A stretch of DNA of 64,000 nt, taken from NCBI GenBank assembly GCA_014649555.1, contig BMTG01000008.1:341376-405375 (forward strand). Reading direction: 5' to 3'. Each line of letters starts with the position of its first letter. Within the stretch, counting starts at the first letter, position 1. Below, in pieces: positions 23,310 to 34,124 of this stretch. The translations under genes were made by a program, and so were the position numbers. The stretch comes from Streptomyces globisporus. Lineage in GTDB: Bacteria > Actinomycetota > Actinomycetes > Streptomycetales > Streptomycetaceae. The notes below the pieces were generated by a model, which ran no database searches, was not told where the DNA came from, and saw nothing but the letters and a program-made list of their open reading frames with translations.

Positions 23310-24413
23310 TCAGCCGGCCGGGGGAGCCTTCGCCGCGCACGGGGCAGGAGCGGCCGCCTCCGTGCGTGCCGGCGGGACGCCCAGCACCGTCTCCTCCAGA
23401 TACTCCTCGGGCTCCTCGTACTGCCCCACGTCCGCCGGGTTGTAGCGGGGCGTCTGACGCGACCAGTCCAGGTTGCCGCGCATCCAGCTCCGCATCCCGT
23501 CGAGATAGGGCACCAGCAGCCCCGACAGCTCCGGATACAGCTCCAGCAGCTCGTCCTCGGCGGTCAGGAACCGCTCGGTCTCCATCGCGAGCCGCTCCGC
23601 GACGTGGTCCAGCGCCTGCTGCTCCCCGAGGCCCCGGTGGTGGCGGACCAGGTGGACGAGGTTGTGGATCTCGCCGAGCACCTGCTCCTTCTCGAAGGAG
23701 TACACGTCATTCGCCCAGCAGACGTGGTTGCACGCGGCTTCCAGAGCGGTGATGAAGCGGGGGTCGTTGTGGAGCGACTCCGGCGCCTCGATGTCCGCGA
23801 CGATCTCTATGAGGTCCATGCAGACGTGGATGGCCCCGGTGTGCCGTCGCTTGGCGATGTACGTCTCCTCCGAGGGCACCACGTCCTCGGCGCGGTTGCC
23901 CGCCTCCCAGGTCGTGGCGGTCGTGAGGTAGGTGACCAGATGCCAGGCGAACCGGGTCCGCCAGTGCGGGGCCGCGTTCGGCGTCGTACGTTTCCACAGA
24001 TCGGCCAGGGCGGTCACGGCGGCGGGTACCTCTTCCCCCGGCAGCGGCTCGGGGGCGGAGCCGTCGACGACCGCGCGCATCCGTTCGACGACGCTTCTCA
24101 CCCGGTCGGGTGAACGGCCGAGGTGGCCGTCGTCGAGCTGGTCGTCGACCAGGAAGAGCCAGACGAACCAGTCGGCCACCAGATCGAGGTGTTCCTCGTC
24201 GGCCGTCGGGTAGACCATGCCGACGAACGCCCCGAAATCGGCTTGTTCGAATCGGTTCCTCGCGGACTCGCGATGGACCAGACCCGTCCGTCTGGTCCAG
24301 GCGTCCAGATGCCCCCGGGTGTGTCCCACGTGCGGGTTGGTCCGCTGCGGGAACGGGCAGTAGATGTCCGGCAGTTCGCTGTCCACAGGCGGATCGGGAT
24401 CCTCTCCGGTCAT
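23310..24413 (-). CDS. Class I terpene (sesquiterpene-type) cyclase
   Basis: 367 residues from ATG 24413. The acidic metal motif is D90-D-Q-L-D-D95 and the NSE triad is N235-D-V-Y-S239-F-E-K-E243; KRRHTGAIH (about 188-196) supplies the pyrophosphate-sensing arginine, and TPRY near the C-terminus gives the RY pair. All class I residues are therefore present and the enzyme should be active. The length fits a single-domain bacterial sesquiterpene cyclase. No P450 or prenyltransferase adjoins it. From memory, S. griseus has a lone cyclase at a comparable locus (SGR6065, (+)-epicubenol synthase), so a cadinane-type product is possible; this needs comparison. Confidence 0.92.
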   Translation of the reverse strand: MTGEDPDPPVDSELPDIYCPFPQRTNPHVGHTRGHLDAWTRRTGLVHRESARNRFEQADFGAFVGMVYPTADEEHLDLVADWFVWLFLVDDQLDDGHLGRSPDRVRSVVERMRAVVDGSAPEPLPGEEVPAAVTALADLWKRTTPNAAPHWRTRFAWHLVTYLTTATTWEAGNRAEDVVPSEETYIAKRRHTGAIHVCMDLIEIVADIEAPESLHNDPRFITALEAACNHVCWANDVYSFEKEQVLGEIHNLVHLVRHHRGLGEQQALDHVAERLAMETERFLTAEDELLELYPELSGLLVPYLDGMRSWMRGNLDWSRQTPRYNPADVGQYEEPEEYLEETVLGVPPARTEAAAPAPCAAKAPPAG

Positions 24414-24557
24414 ACGGTGTGCCCAGGGTTGCCGACGAGCCGGATCGACGCTTCCGGCACCCCCGAGACCTGCGGCTTTGAAGCTACCTGACCCCTTGTC
24501 ACCCGGTCCAGGGATGGTGATCACGAATGATTCGAATCCCGTTCGGGTACAGTCCGT

Positions 24558-26150
<1,593 letters not shown>

Positions 26151-26169
26151 TCCCGGGTCACCCCGACAT

Positions 26170-26209
26170 CCCCGCCCCCTCAGGCAGTTTCACGCCGGAG
26201 GGGGCGGGG
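26170..26209 (+). terminator. Hairpin terminator after guaB1
   Basis: CCCCGCCCCCTC (26170-26181) pairs perfectly with GAGGGGGCGGGG (26198-26209), loop 16 bases, followed by GGCGTTTC. Confidence 0.75.
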
Positions 26210-26255
26210 GCGTTTCCGGCCTGCCCGAGTGGCCGGGGGAGCGCTTCAACTCTGT

Positions 26256-26265
26256 TGAGATCTCA
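26256..26265. promoter_or_regulatory. Short palindrome upstream of the aldehyde dehydrogenase
   Basis: TGAGATCTCA is a perfect 10-base palindrome in an AT-richer stretch 50 bases before the start at 26315. Given an AsnC/Lrp-type gene two genes away, it may be an operator, but the assignment is speculative. Confidence 0.3.
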
Positions 26266-26314
26266 GTAATATGAACCGCAATCAGCTGCCTGCCTCTCTG
26301 CGGTAAGGGATCTC

Positions 26315-27772
26315 ATGTCCTTCTTCACTGACCTGGCCCACCAGTACATCGACGGCGAGTGGAGGCCGGGGAAGGGGTCCTGGGACATCATCGACTTCAA
26401 CCCGTTCGACGGGGAGAAGCTGGCCTCGATCCCGGTCGCCACCGCCGACGAGGTCGACCAGGCCTACCGCGCCGCCGAGCGCGCGCAGCAGGCATGGGCG
26501 GACACCAACCCGTACAGCAGGCGGGCCGTCCTGGAGAAGGCGCTGCGCATCGTCGAGGAGCGCGAGCCGGAGATCGGCGAGGCGATCGTCGCCGAGCTCG
26601 GTGGCACCCGGCTGAAGGCCGCCTTCGAACTGCACCTGGCCAAGGAGTTCCTCCGCGAGGCGATCCAGCTGGCGCTGCGCCCCGCCGGACAGATCCTCCC
26701 CTCGCCGACCGAGGGCAAGGAGAACCGCGTCTACCGGGTTCCCGTCGGCGTCGTCGGCGTGATCAGCCCGTTCAACTTCCCCTTCCTGCTCTCCCTGAAG
26801 TCCGTCGCGCCCGCGCTGGCCCTCGGCAACGCCGTCGTCCTCAAGCCGCACCAGAACACCCCGATCTGCGGCGGCACCCTGCTGGCCAAGGTCTTCGAGG
26901 ACGCCGGGTTGCCCGCCGGGCTGCTGAACGTCGTGATCACCGACATCGCGGAGATCGGCGACACCCTGCTGGAGCACCCCGTGCCGCAGGTCATCTCCTT
27001 CACCGGCTCGGACAAGGTCGGCCGCCACGTCGCCACCGTCTGCGCCCAGAACCTCAAGCGCGCCGTCCTCGAACTCGGCGGCAACAGCGCCCTGATCGTG
27101 CTCGACGACGCGGATGTCGACTACGCCGTCGACGCCGCGGTCTTCAGCCGCTACGTCCACCAGGGCCAGGTCTGCATGGCCGCCAACCGCATCCTGGTCG
27201 ACCGTGCCGTCGAGGCCGAGTTCACCGAAAAGTTCGTCGCCAAGGTCGCGTCCCTCACCGTCGGCGACCCCGCCGACCCGGCCACCCAGATCGGCCCGCT
27301 GATCAACTCCTCGCAGGCCGAGTCCGTCTCCAAGCTCGTCGACCAGACCGTGGCGGCCGGGGCGACGGCCCTGCTGCACGGCCGCGCCGACGGCAACCTC
27401 GTCAGCCCCTCCGTGCTGACCGGCCTCGCCGCCGACTCGCCCGTCCTGCACCAGGAGATCTTCGGGCCCGTCGCCCTGCTGATCCCCTTCGACGGCGAGG
27501 ACGAGGCCGTCCGGATCGCCAACGACACCCCGTACGGCCTCAGCGGCGCCGTCCACACCGGCAACATCGAGCGCGGCGTCCGGGTCGGGCAGCGCATCCA
27601 CACCGGCATGATCCACATCAACGACGGCACCGTCCACGACGAGCCGATCGTCCCCTTCGGCGGCGAGAAGAGCTCCGGTCTCGGCCGGCTGAACGGCGAC
27701 TCGATGATCGAGGCCTTCACCACCCAGAAGTGGATCTCCATCCAGCACGGCCGCTCGCAGTTCCCCTTCTGA
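26315..27772 (+). CDS. NAD(P)-dependent aldehyde dehydrogenase
   Basis: 485 residues, full-length ALDH. SPFNFPFLLSLKSVAPALALGNAVVLKPHQNTP binds cofactor; LELGGNSALIV carries the catalytic glutamate, and the nucleophilic cysteine lies in HQGQVCMAANRILVD (about residue 287). The closest well-known types are benzaldehyde-type dehydrogenases, yet the neighbours suggest oxidation of a semialdehyde or an aldehyde derived from amine breakdown. AAGGGA lies eight bases before ATG 26315. Followed after 115 bases by an AsnC/Lrp regulator on the same strand. Confidence 0.9.
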   Translation: MSFFTDLAHQYIDGEWRPGKGSWDIIDFNPFDGEKLASIPVATADEVDQAYRAAERAQQAWADTNPYSRRAVLEKALRIVEEREPEIGEAIVAELGGTRLKAAFELHLAKEFLREAIQLALRPAGQILPSPTEGKENRVYRVPVGVVGVISPFNFPFLLSLKSVAPALALGNAVVLKPHQNTPICGGTLLAKVFEDAGLPAGLLNVVITDIAEIGDTLLEHPVPQVISFTGSDKVGRHVATVCAQNLKRAVLELGGNSALIVLDDADVDYAVDAAVFSRYVHQGQVCMAANRILVDRAVEAEFTEKFVAKVASLTVGDPADPATQIGPLINSSQAESVSKLVDQTVAAGATALLHGRADGNLVSPSVLTGLAADSPVLHQEIFGPVALLIPFDGEDEAVRIANDTPYGLSGAVHTGNIERGVRVGQRIHTGMIHINDGTVHDEPIVPFGGEKSSGLGRLNGDSMIEAFTTQKWISIQHGRSQFPF

Positions 27773-27887
27773 CGTCCTTCTCCGCCGCACCGGGCGCGCC
27801 CAGGGCGGCGGCCCGTGGTCTACTGCGGGAGGCGGCACACACCGCCTCCCGCAAGCCGACCCACCGCAGAGAAGTGAACCGCCCGAC

Positions 27888-28346
27888 GTGCGCCTGAACG
27901 ACCTCGACGAACGCATCGTCCACGCCCTCGCCGAAGACGCCCGGCGTTCCTACGCCGACATCGGCGCCATCGTCGGCCTCTCCGCCCCCGCCGTGAAACG
28001 CCGCGTCGACCGGCTGCGCGCCGAGGGCGCGATCACCGGCTTCACCGTGCGGGTCGACCCCGCGGCGCTCGGCTGGGAGACCGAGGGGTTCATCGAGATC
28101 TACTGCAGCCGCAACACCTCCCCGGACGCCATCAAGCAGGGCCTCGCCCGCTACCCGGAGATCGCCTCGGCCTCCACGGTGACCGGCGAGGCGGACGCGG
28201 TGGTGCAGGTCTTCGCCGCCGACATGCGCCACTTCGAACAGGTCCTGGAGCGCATCGCGGGGGAGCCGTACGTGGAGCGCACGAAGTCGGTGCTGGTGCT
28301 CTCGCCGCTGCTGCGCCGGTACTCCGCGGAGGCCCCGCCGGCCTGA
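27888..28346 (+). CDS. Lrp/AsnC-family transcriptional regulator
   Basis: 152 residues from GTG 27888. N-terminal winged HTH (RLNDLDERIVHALAEDARRSYADIGAIVGLSAPAVKRRVDRL) and a C-terminal RAM effector domain (about 70-145; VTGEADAVVQVFAADMRHFEQVLERI). Such proteins sense amino acids. It sits between the aldehyde dehydrogenase and the amidase/oxidase pair, so it is the likely local switch for this catabolic group. Confidence 0.92.
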   Translation: MRLNDLDERIVHALAEDARRSYADIGAIVGLSAPAVKRRVDRLRAEGAITGFTVRVDPAALGWETEGFIEIYCSRNTSPDAIKQGLARYPEIASASTVTGEADAVVQVFAADMRHFEQVLERIAGEPYVERTKSVLVLSPLLRRYSAEAPPA

Positions 28347-28530
28347 AACGGGTGGCGCACATCACCCCCCTGACCTGCGGTGACGCCCGACGCAACGATT
28401 CGCCGTCCTGGGCCCTTCCCGCGCAACGAATCAACGGTCGACGCGCAACACTCGCGCCTTGTCCGGGCCGATCCGGGCCACGTACCTTCGATACGTCTCC
28501 CCACCCCGCCCGCACCGCCCGAGGTCAGCC

Positions 28531-29328
28531 ATGCCGTCGTTGCGCACCGCCCTGCTCCAGAGCTCCGGACGGCCCGGCGCCGTCGCCGAGAACCTGAAGG
28601 CGCTCGACGAGGCCGCCGCCCGGGCCGCCGACGCGGGAGCCCGGCTGCTGGTCGCCCCCGAGCTGTTCCTCACCGGATACGCCATCGGCGACGCCGTGCC
28701 CGAGCTGGCCGAGACCGCCGACGGACCCGGCGCCGAGGCGATCACCGAGATCGCCGTACGCCACGGCCTCGCCGTCCTCTACGGCTACCCGGAGCGCGAC
28801 GGGGAGCGGATCTTCAACGCCTCCCAGCTCATCGGCGCCGACGGCGTCCGGCTCGCGAACTACCGCAAGACCCACCTGTTCGGCTGCTTCGAGCAGGAGT
28901 GGTTCACCCCCGGCGAGCAGACCGTCGTCCAGGCCGAGCTCGACGGCATCCGCATCGGCCTGCTGATCTGCTACGACGTCGAGTTCCCGGAGAACGTCCG
29001 GGCGCACGCCCTGGCCGGGACCGATCTGCTGCTGGTGCCCACCGCGCAGATGCACCCCTTCCAGTTCGTCGCCGAATCCGTCGTCCCCGTACGGGCCTTC
29101 GAGAGCCAGATGTACGTGGCGTACGTCAACCGCACCGGCCCGGAAGGGGAGTTCGAGTTCGTCGGACTCAGCTGCCTGGCCGGCCCCGACGGGGTGGTGC
29201 GCACCCGCGCCGGACGCGGCGAGGAACTCGTGATCGGCGAGGTGGACCCGGAGTTCCTCGCCGCCTCCCGCGCCGCCAACCCCTATCTCGCAGACCGCCG
29301 CCCCGGCCTCTACGGCTCCCTCGCCTGA
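28531..29328 (+). CDS. Nitrilase-family amidohydrolase, probably 5-aminopentanamidase-like
   Basis: 265 residues from ATG 28531 (GAGG eight bases upstream). The carbon-nitrogen hydrolase triad is visible: E44 (APELFLTGY), K113 (YRKTHLFG) and C147 (LICYDVEFPE), with a supporting QMHPFQFVAE segment. It is followed after 48 bases by a lysine/tryptophan 2-monooxygenase-like flavoprotein. That pair (davA/davB in pseudomonads) turns lysine into 5-aminovaleramide and then 5-aminovalerate. The role in lysine breakdown is inferred from this pairing. Confidence 0.87.
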   Translation: MPSLRTALLQSSGRPGAVAENLKALDEAAARAADAGARLLVAPELFLTGYAIGDAVPELAETADGPGAEAITEIAVRHGLAVLYGYPERDGERIFNASQLIGADGVRLANYRKTHLFGCFEQEWFTPGEQTVVQAELDGIRIGLLICYDVEFPENVRAHALAGTDLLLVPTAQMHPFQFVAESVVPVRAFESQMYVAYVNRTGPEGEFEFVGLSCLAGPDGVVRTRAGRGEELVIGEVDPEFLAASRAANPYLADRRPGLYGSLA

Positions 29329-29376
29329 GCCCGCCCCCTCCCCGAACTTCCGTACCGCGCAAGGAGTCCGTACCCC

Positions 29377-31071
29377 ATGACGTCCACGGTGCCCAACGCC
29401 GTCCAGCACACCGACGCGGCCGCCCCGCCGATCACCATGTTCGGGCCGGACTTCCCCTACGCGTACGACGACTTCCTCGCCCACCCGGCGGGACTCGGGC
29501 AGATACCGGCGACCGAGCACGGCCAGGAGGTCGCCGTCATCGGCGGCGGGCTCTCGGGCATCATCGCCGCGTACGAGCTGATGAAGATGGGTCTCAAGCC
29601 CGTCGTGTACGAGGCCGACCAGATCGGCGGCCGGCTGCGCACCGTCGGCTTCGACGGCTGCGACGGCGACCTCACCGCCGAGATGGGCGCCATGCGCTTC
29701 CCGCCTTCCTCCACGGCGCTCCAGCACTACATCGACCTGGTGGGCCTGCAGACCCAGCCCTTCCCCAACCCGCTCTCCCCGGCGACGCCCTCGACCGTCG
29801 TGGACCTCAAGGGCGAGTCGCACTACGCCGAGACCATCGACGACCTGCCGCAGGTCTACCGCGACGTGGCCGAGGCCTGGAGCGCCTGTCTGGAGGAGGG
29901 CGCCGACTTCTCCGACATGAACCGGGCGCTGCGCGAGCGCGACGTCCCGCGCATCCGGGAGATCTGGTCGCAGCTCGTCGAGCGGCTCGACAACCAGACC
30001 TTCTACGGCTTCCTCTGCGACTCCGAGGCCTTCAAGTCCTTCCGGCACCGCGAGATCTTCGGCCAGGTCGGCTTCGGCACCGGCGGCTGGGACACCGACT
30101 TCCCCAACTCCATCCTGGAGATCCTGCGCGTCGTCTACACCGAGGCCGACGACCACCACCGCGGCATCGTCGGCGGCAGCCAGCAGCTCCCGCTGCGCCT
30201 GTGGGACCGCGAGCCGCAGAAGATCGTCCACTGGCCGCTCGGCACCTCGCTCTCCTCCCTGCACGGCGGCGAGCCGCGCGGCGCCGTGACCCGGCTGACC
30301 CGTACGGCGGGCAACCGCATCACGGTCACCGACGCCTCCGGCGACATCCGCACCTTCCGGGCCGCGGTCTTCACCGGCCAGTCCTGGCTGCTGCTCTCCA
30401 AGATCGACTGCGATGACGCGCTCTTCCCGATCGACCACTGGACGGCGATGGAGCGCACCCACTACATGGAGTCGTCCAAGCTGTTCGTGCCGGTCGACCG
30501 CCCGTTCTGGCTGGACAAGGACGAGACCACCGGCCGCGACACCATGTCGATGACGCTCACCGACCGGATGACCCGGGGGACGTACCTCCTGGACGACGGG
30601 CCGGACAAGCCCGCCGTCATCTGCCTCTCCTACACGTGGTGCGACGACAGCCTGAAGTGGCTGCCGCTCTCCCCGAAGGAGCGCATGGAGGTCATGCTCA
30701 AGTCGCTCGGCGAGATCTACCCGAACGTCGACATCCGCAGCCACATCATCGGCAACCCGGTCACCGTCTCCTGGGAGAACGAGCCCTGGTTCATGGGCGC
30801 GTTCAAGGCCAACCTGCCCGGCCACTACCGCTACCAGCGGCGGCTGTTCACCCACTTCATGCAGGACCGGCTGCCGGAGGACAAGCGGGGCATCTTCCTC
30901 GCCGGGGACGACATCTCCTGGACGGCAGGCTGGGCCGAGGGCGCTGTGCAGACCGCGCTGAACGCCGTGTGGGGCGTCATGCACCAGTTCGGCGGGGCGA
31001 CGGACGCGACCAACCCCGGCCCCGGCGACGTCTTCGACGAGATCGCGCCTGTGGAGCTTCCGGAGGACTGA
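29377..31071 (+). CDS. Flavin amine oxidase / L-amino-acid 2-monooxygenase-like protein
   Basis: 564 residues from ATG 29377 (AAGGAG upstream). The FAD dinucleotide fold EVAVIGGGLSGIIAAYELMKMG (about 51-72) is followed by VYEADQIGGRLRT and by AEMGAMRFPPSS, the substrate-side motif seen in tryptophan and lysine 2-monooxygenases. The C-terminal FAD motif is FLAGDDISWTAGWAEGAVQTALNAV. It should oxidise an amino acid to an amide (monooxygenase) or keto acid. The neighbouring amidase favours the monooxygenase reading with lysine as substrate. Confidence 0.87.
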   Translation: MTSTVPNAVQHTDAAAPPITMFGPDFPYAYDDFLAHPAGLGQIPATEHGQEVAVIGGGLSGIIAAYELMKMGLKPVVYEADQIGGRLRTVGFDGCDGDLTAEMGAMRFPPSSTALQHYIDLVGLQTQPFPNPLSPATPSTVVDLKGESHYAETIDDLPQVYRDVAEAWSACLEEGADFSDMNRALRERDVPRIREIWSQLVERLDNQTFYGFLCDSEAFKSFRHREIFGQVGFGTGGWDTDFPNSILEILRVVYTEADDHHRGIVGGSQQLPLRLWDREPQKIVHWPLGTSLSSLHGGEPRGAVTRLTRTAGNRITVTDASGDIRTFRAAVFTGQSWLLLSKIDCDDALFPIDHWTAMERTHYMESSKLFVPVDRPFWLDKDETTGRDTMSMTLTDRMTRGTYLLDDGPDKPAVICLSYTWCDDSLKWLPLSPKERMEVMLKSLGEIYPNVDIRSHIIGNPVTVSWENEPWFMGAFKANLPGHYRYQRRLFTHFMQDRLPEDKRGIFLAGDDISWTAGWAEGAVQTALNAVWGVMHQFGGATDATNPGPGDVFDEIAPVELPED

Positions 31072-31096
31072 GCGCGGGGTCGTACCGACGCGGGCG

Positions 31097-31807
31097 TCAG
31101 CGGCACGGGGTGAGCAGAAGCCGCCCCACCAGACCCGCGCCCACGTCGGTACGCTGCCGGAACTCCTCGGCCAGCGAAGGGAATCCGCGCAGCCGCCAGA
31201 GCGTGCGGGCCGCCGACCAGGCCGCCTCGCGGGCCCGCTCCAGGCTCCAGGAACTCACCAGATGGGTCAGCGGATCTGCGATCTCCAACAACTCGGGCCC
31301 CGGCATCAGTTCGTCGTGGAGCCGCTCCTCCAGCAAGGCGAGGAGGTCTCCCACGCGCTCGAACTCCCCTTCCAGGTCCGGGGGTTCGCAGCCGAGCGTA
31401 CGACAGGTGTCCACCACCGCCAGGACAAGATCGTGGCCCACGTGGGCCTGGAGGCCGCTGAGGGCGAACTGCAGCGGGCGTACGCCGGGATGGCGGCGGC
31501 AGGGGAGCAACGGGCGCCAGCACTCCGGCGGCCGCCCGCCCGCCGTGGCCGTCTCGGCGGCCGACAGATAGCGCTCGGCGCACCGAACGCCCAGCAGGGC
31601 GGCGGCTTCCCGGTCGTCGGGCCTGCCCCTCCCGAGGTCCGGGGCCACCCGCTCGACGACCTCCAGATAGGCGGCGTTGAAGACCGCCACCCCGTCCCCG
31701 GACGGCCAGCGGGAACGCAATTCCCGCATACGTTCGATCACCGGGGAGCCGCCCGGCGGCGGGCCGCCGCCCGGGGCCGGTACTGCGGACTGCTCGATCT
31801 GCGTCAT
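31097..31807 (-). CDS. DUF5995-like protein
   Basis: 236 residues. A Gly/Pro-rich start is followed by a helical core (GVAVFNAAYLEVVERVAPDL, YLSAAETA) and the histidine-containing segment RPLQFALSGLQAHVGHDLVLAVVDTC. That core is what I associate with the DUF5995 family in actinobacteria. Histidines and acidic residues in the core suggest a metal site, but no activity is established. The gene is convergent with the oxidase and divergent from the GH6 gene. Confidence 0.75.
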   Translation of the reverse strand: MTQIEQSAVPAPGGGPPPGGSPVIERMRELRSRWPSGDGVAVFNAAYLEVVERVAPDLGRGRPDDREAAALLGVRCAERYLSAAETATAGGRPPECWRPLLPCRRHPGVRPLQFALSGLQAHVGHDLVLAVVDTCRTLGCEPPDLEGEFERVGDLLALLEERLHDELMPGPELLEIADPLTHLVSSWSLERAREAAWSAARTLWRLRGFPSLAEEFRQRTDVGAGLVGRLLLTPCR

Positions 31808-31904
31808 GCGCGGAGCGTCCCAGGCCTAGGCTCGCCACGGCACCGACCGGCCCGACTATTCATCGGAACGGACGAACAGCGGTGCCGGAAAAGGGGATCG
31901 AGGA

Positions 31905-33110
31905 GTGCCGGGCACCCGCGTACGACGCCGCACCGCTCACCGTGAACGCCGCCGCGCGGCCCGCCGCCACGCCCTGCTCGCCGTCGCCTCGGCGGTCGTG
32001 GCGATCGGCGCGTCGGCCGGGCTGATCGACGCGGGCCACCAGGACGGGCGCGACACGGCCCGCCCCGGACCGACGCCCCCGCCGGTCCTCCAGCCGCTCC
32101 CCGCCGTGCCCACGCCCACGGCTCCCGCCCCGTCCGCCTCCTCGGCGCGCCCCGCCCCGGCGGCCCCGTCCCCCTCCCGCACCACGGCCCGCCCGAGCGC
32201 CGCCCCCACGCCCCCGCCCGCCCGGCCGACGGCGCCCGCACCCGCGCTCCGTAACCGCCTCTTCCGGCACCCGCACTCCCAGGTCCTGGACTGGGTGCGG
32301 GCGAACCCCGACGACCCGCGCCGCCCGGTCATCGAGTCCCGGATCGCGACGCAGCCCGCCGCCGTCTGGTTCGCCGCCCACAACCCGGGCGAGATAGCCG
32401 GGCAGGTCCGTGCGGTCACCCGGGGCGCGGCCGCCGCGGGCAGGACCCCGGTGCTCGTCCCGTACGCGATACCCGACCGGGACTGCGGCGGCGCGTCCCA
32501 GGGCGGCGCCCCGGACCTCGCGGCGTACGACGCCTGGATACGGGAGTTCGCCCGGGGACTCGGCGCGGGAGCGGCGATCGTGATCCTGGAACCGGACGCC
32601 ATCGCCCTCTCCGACTGCCTCACCGCCCCGGAACGGGCCGCCCGCTTCGCCTCACTGGCCCGCGCCGGACGCACCCTGCGCACCGCCGGCCCGCGGGCCC
32701 GGGTCTACTTCGACGGCGGCCACTCGGGCTGGCACACCCCCGCGAAACAGGCCGCCGCGCTGCGGGCCGCCGGAGCGGCCACCAACGGCGACGGCATCTT
32801 CACCAACGTGGCCAACTTCCACCGCACCGCCGACGAGACCGCCTACGCCCGCCGGGTCCTCGCCGCACTCGGCGGCCCGGCCCGTCTCGGCGCGGTGATC
32901 GACACCAGCCGCAACGGCAACGGAGCGCCCGCCGCCGGTGAGTGGTGCGACCCGGCGGGCCGGGCGCTGGGCCGGACTCCGACGACGCGCACCGGCGAGG
33001 CCCGGATCGACGCGTACCTGTGGGTGAAGCTGCCGGGGGAGTCGGACGGCTGCTCGGCCGCGCCGGGTTCCTTCACGTCGGAGTACGCCTACTCCCTGGC
33101 CACGGGGTGA
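31905..33110 (+). CDS. Secreted or membrane-anchored glycoside hydrolase family 6 (endoglucanase/cellobiohydrolase type)
   Basis: 401 residues from GTG 31905. An Arg-rich N-terminus precedes one hydrophobic segment (about 23-41, ALLAVASAVVAIGASAGLI), then a Pro/Ala/Ser/Thr linker to about residue 114. The catalytic domain shows VPYAIPDRDCGGAS (D191, D193) and VILEPDAIALSDC (D231), the proton-donor and supporting acids of GH6, and ends with AYLWVKLPGESDG. It should cleave beta-1,4-glucan outside the cell. No cellulose-binding module is present. Confidence 0.9.
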   Translation: MPGTRVRRRTAHRERRRAARRHALLAVASAVVAIGASAGLIDAGHQDGRDTARPGPTPPPVLQPLPAVPTPTAPAPSASSARPAPAAPSPSRTTARPSAAPTPPPARPTAPAPALRNRLFRHPHSQVLDWVRANPDDPRRPVIESRIATQPAAVWFAAHNPGEIAGQVRAVTRGAAAAGRTPVLVPYAIPDRDCGGASQGGAPDLAAYDAWIREFARGLGAGAAIVILEPDAIALSDCLTAPERAARFASLARAGRTLRTAGPRARVYFDGGHSGWHTPAKQAAALRAAGAATNGDGIFTNVANFHRTADETAYARRVLAALGGPARLGAVIDTSRNGNGAPAAGEWCDPAGRALGRTPTTRTGEARIDAYLWVKLPGESDGCSAAPGSFTSEYAYSLATG

Positions 33111-33235
33111 ACTGTTCAGCGATCGGCCCGCTGACTGTCGACGCAACCATCACGCATGCTTGACTTCGGTCGGCCCACCGCTCCGGTAAGGCCGGACGCG
33201 TCCACCGTCGATATGCCCAGGAGCAGCACGTAGTC

Positions 33236-34105
33236 ATGACCGACCGGATCACTGCACACTTCGGTGCCGACGGCCTGCGCCGCTTTCACGCCGTGTCGCT
33301 TCAGGGTGCCCCGATGCCTGACGAAGCCGTCCGCGCGCTGAGGGATCAGGGGGTTCCGGTCGCTGTCGCGCCTTATTTCCGGGCGGCGACCGCGAGCGAT
33401 GCCGTGCAACTCGGGGCATTCGCCGTCCAACGGAAGTACCCGTCCCTGCCCGGCGCGCTCAGTCGTTGGCCGCGGTTGGGCACGGACGGCGGAGCCGAAT
33501 TGTGTGTGAGGCCCGACGGCGCTGTCCAGGCTGTTTTCCTGGCCGACACGGTTCCGGACATGTACGTCAGTTCCAGCGTCTATCTGTTCAACGAAGCGCT
33601 GGTACTGCTCGACCGCGGCCTGCCGAGGCTCGCTTCCGCGGACGGCCTCGAAGACGCGCTCCCCCCCTTGCGCGACCTCATGGCGGGACTCAAGGACCTC
33701 GACCCGATGGCCTTCGCCGAACGCGAAAGCTGGTGGCCGCGCGTTCTCGACGACGTCCGGCACACCCTGAATTTTCCCTTCTCCGCCTCCTTCGAGTTCA
33801 CGTTGCCCGAAGGTCGCAAGGAGATCGTGACCGACCATGCCGGCCCCGGCCGACTCCATCCCGAGGAGCGCATCTGGCAGCGTCTGTCGGCCTCAGGTGT
33901 GCGGCCGGAAGACGTCACACGCGTGTACTGCGAACTTGAACCGTGCCTCATGCCAGGCCACTACTGTGCCCAGTGGATGCAACAGCTCTTCCCCACAGCC
34001 AAGTTCACGCACAGCTTCGACTATGGCGTGACGTCGGAATCACGCGAGGAAGGGCTGAAGCAGGCGATCTTGTACGCTGCTCAGCCGGCTGGCCCACACG
34101 AGTAG
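33236..34105 (+). CDS. SUKH-4-like immunity domain fused to a nucleic-acid/nucleotide deaminase-like domain
   Basis: 289 residues from ATG 33236. The first ~170 residues (ADGLRRFHAV, GVPVAVAPYF, GAELCVRPDGAVQAVFL, SSVYLFNEALVLLDR) look like the SUKH-4 fold used by toxin-immunity proteins. The C-terminal part has a zinc-deaminase signature: H208-P-E210 and P-C237-x6-C244 (CLMPGHYC), then THSFDYG and SREEGL. So an immunity-type and a deaminase-type domain share one chain. First of four codirectional genes in a locally lower-GC segment; the NTPase gene starts 20 bases after its stop. Whether it protects, signals or attacks is unknown. Confidence 0.78.
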   Translation: MTDRITAHFGADGLRRFHAVSLQGAPMPDEAVRALRDQGVPVAVAPYFRAATASDAVQLGAFAVQRKYPSLPGALSRWPRLGTDGGAELCVRPDGAVQAVFLADTVPDMYVSSSVYLFNEALVLLDRGLPRLASADGLEDALPPLRDLMAGLKDLDPMAFAERESWWPRVLDDVRHTLNFPFSASFEFTLPEGRKEIVTDHAGPGRLHPEERIWQRLSASGVRPEDVTRVYCELEPCLMPGHYCAQWMQQLFPTAKFTHSFDYGVTSESREEGLKQAILYAAQPAGPHE

Positions 34106-34124
34106 CGGACGGGAGGAGTGCTCA

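Noticed and set aside
24531-24553. TTCGAATCCCG, similar to a tRNA T-loop
   Set aside because: No acceptor stem, anticodon arm or CCA could be fitted around it.
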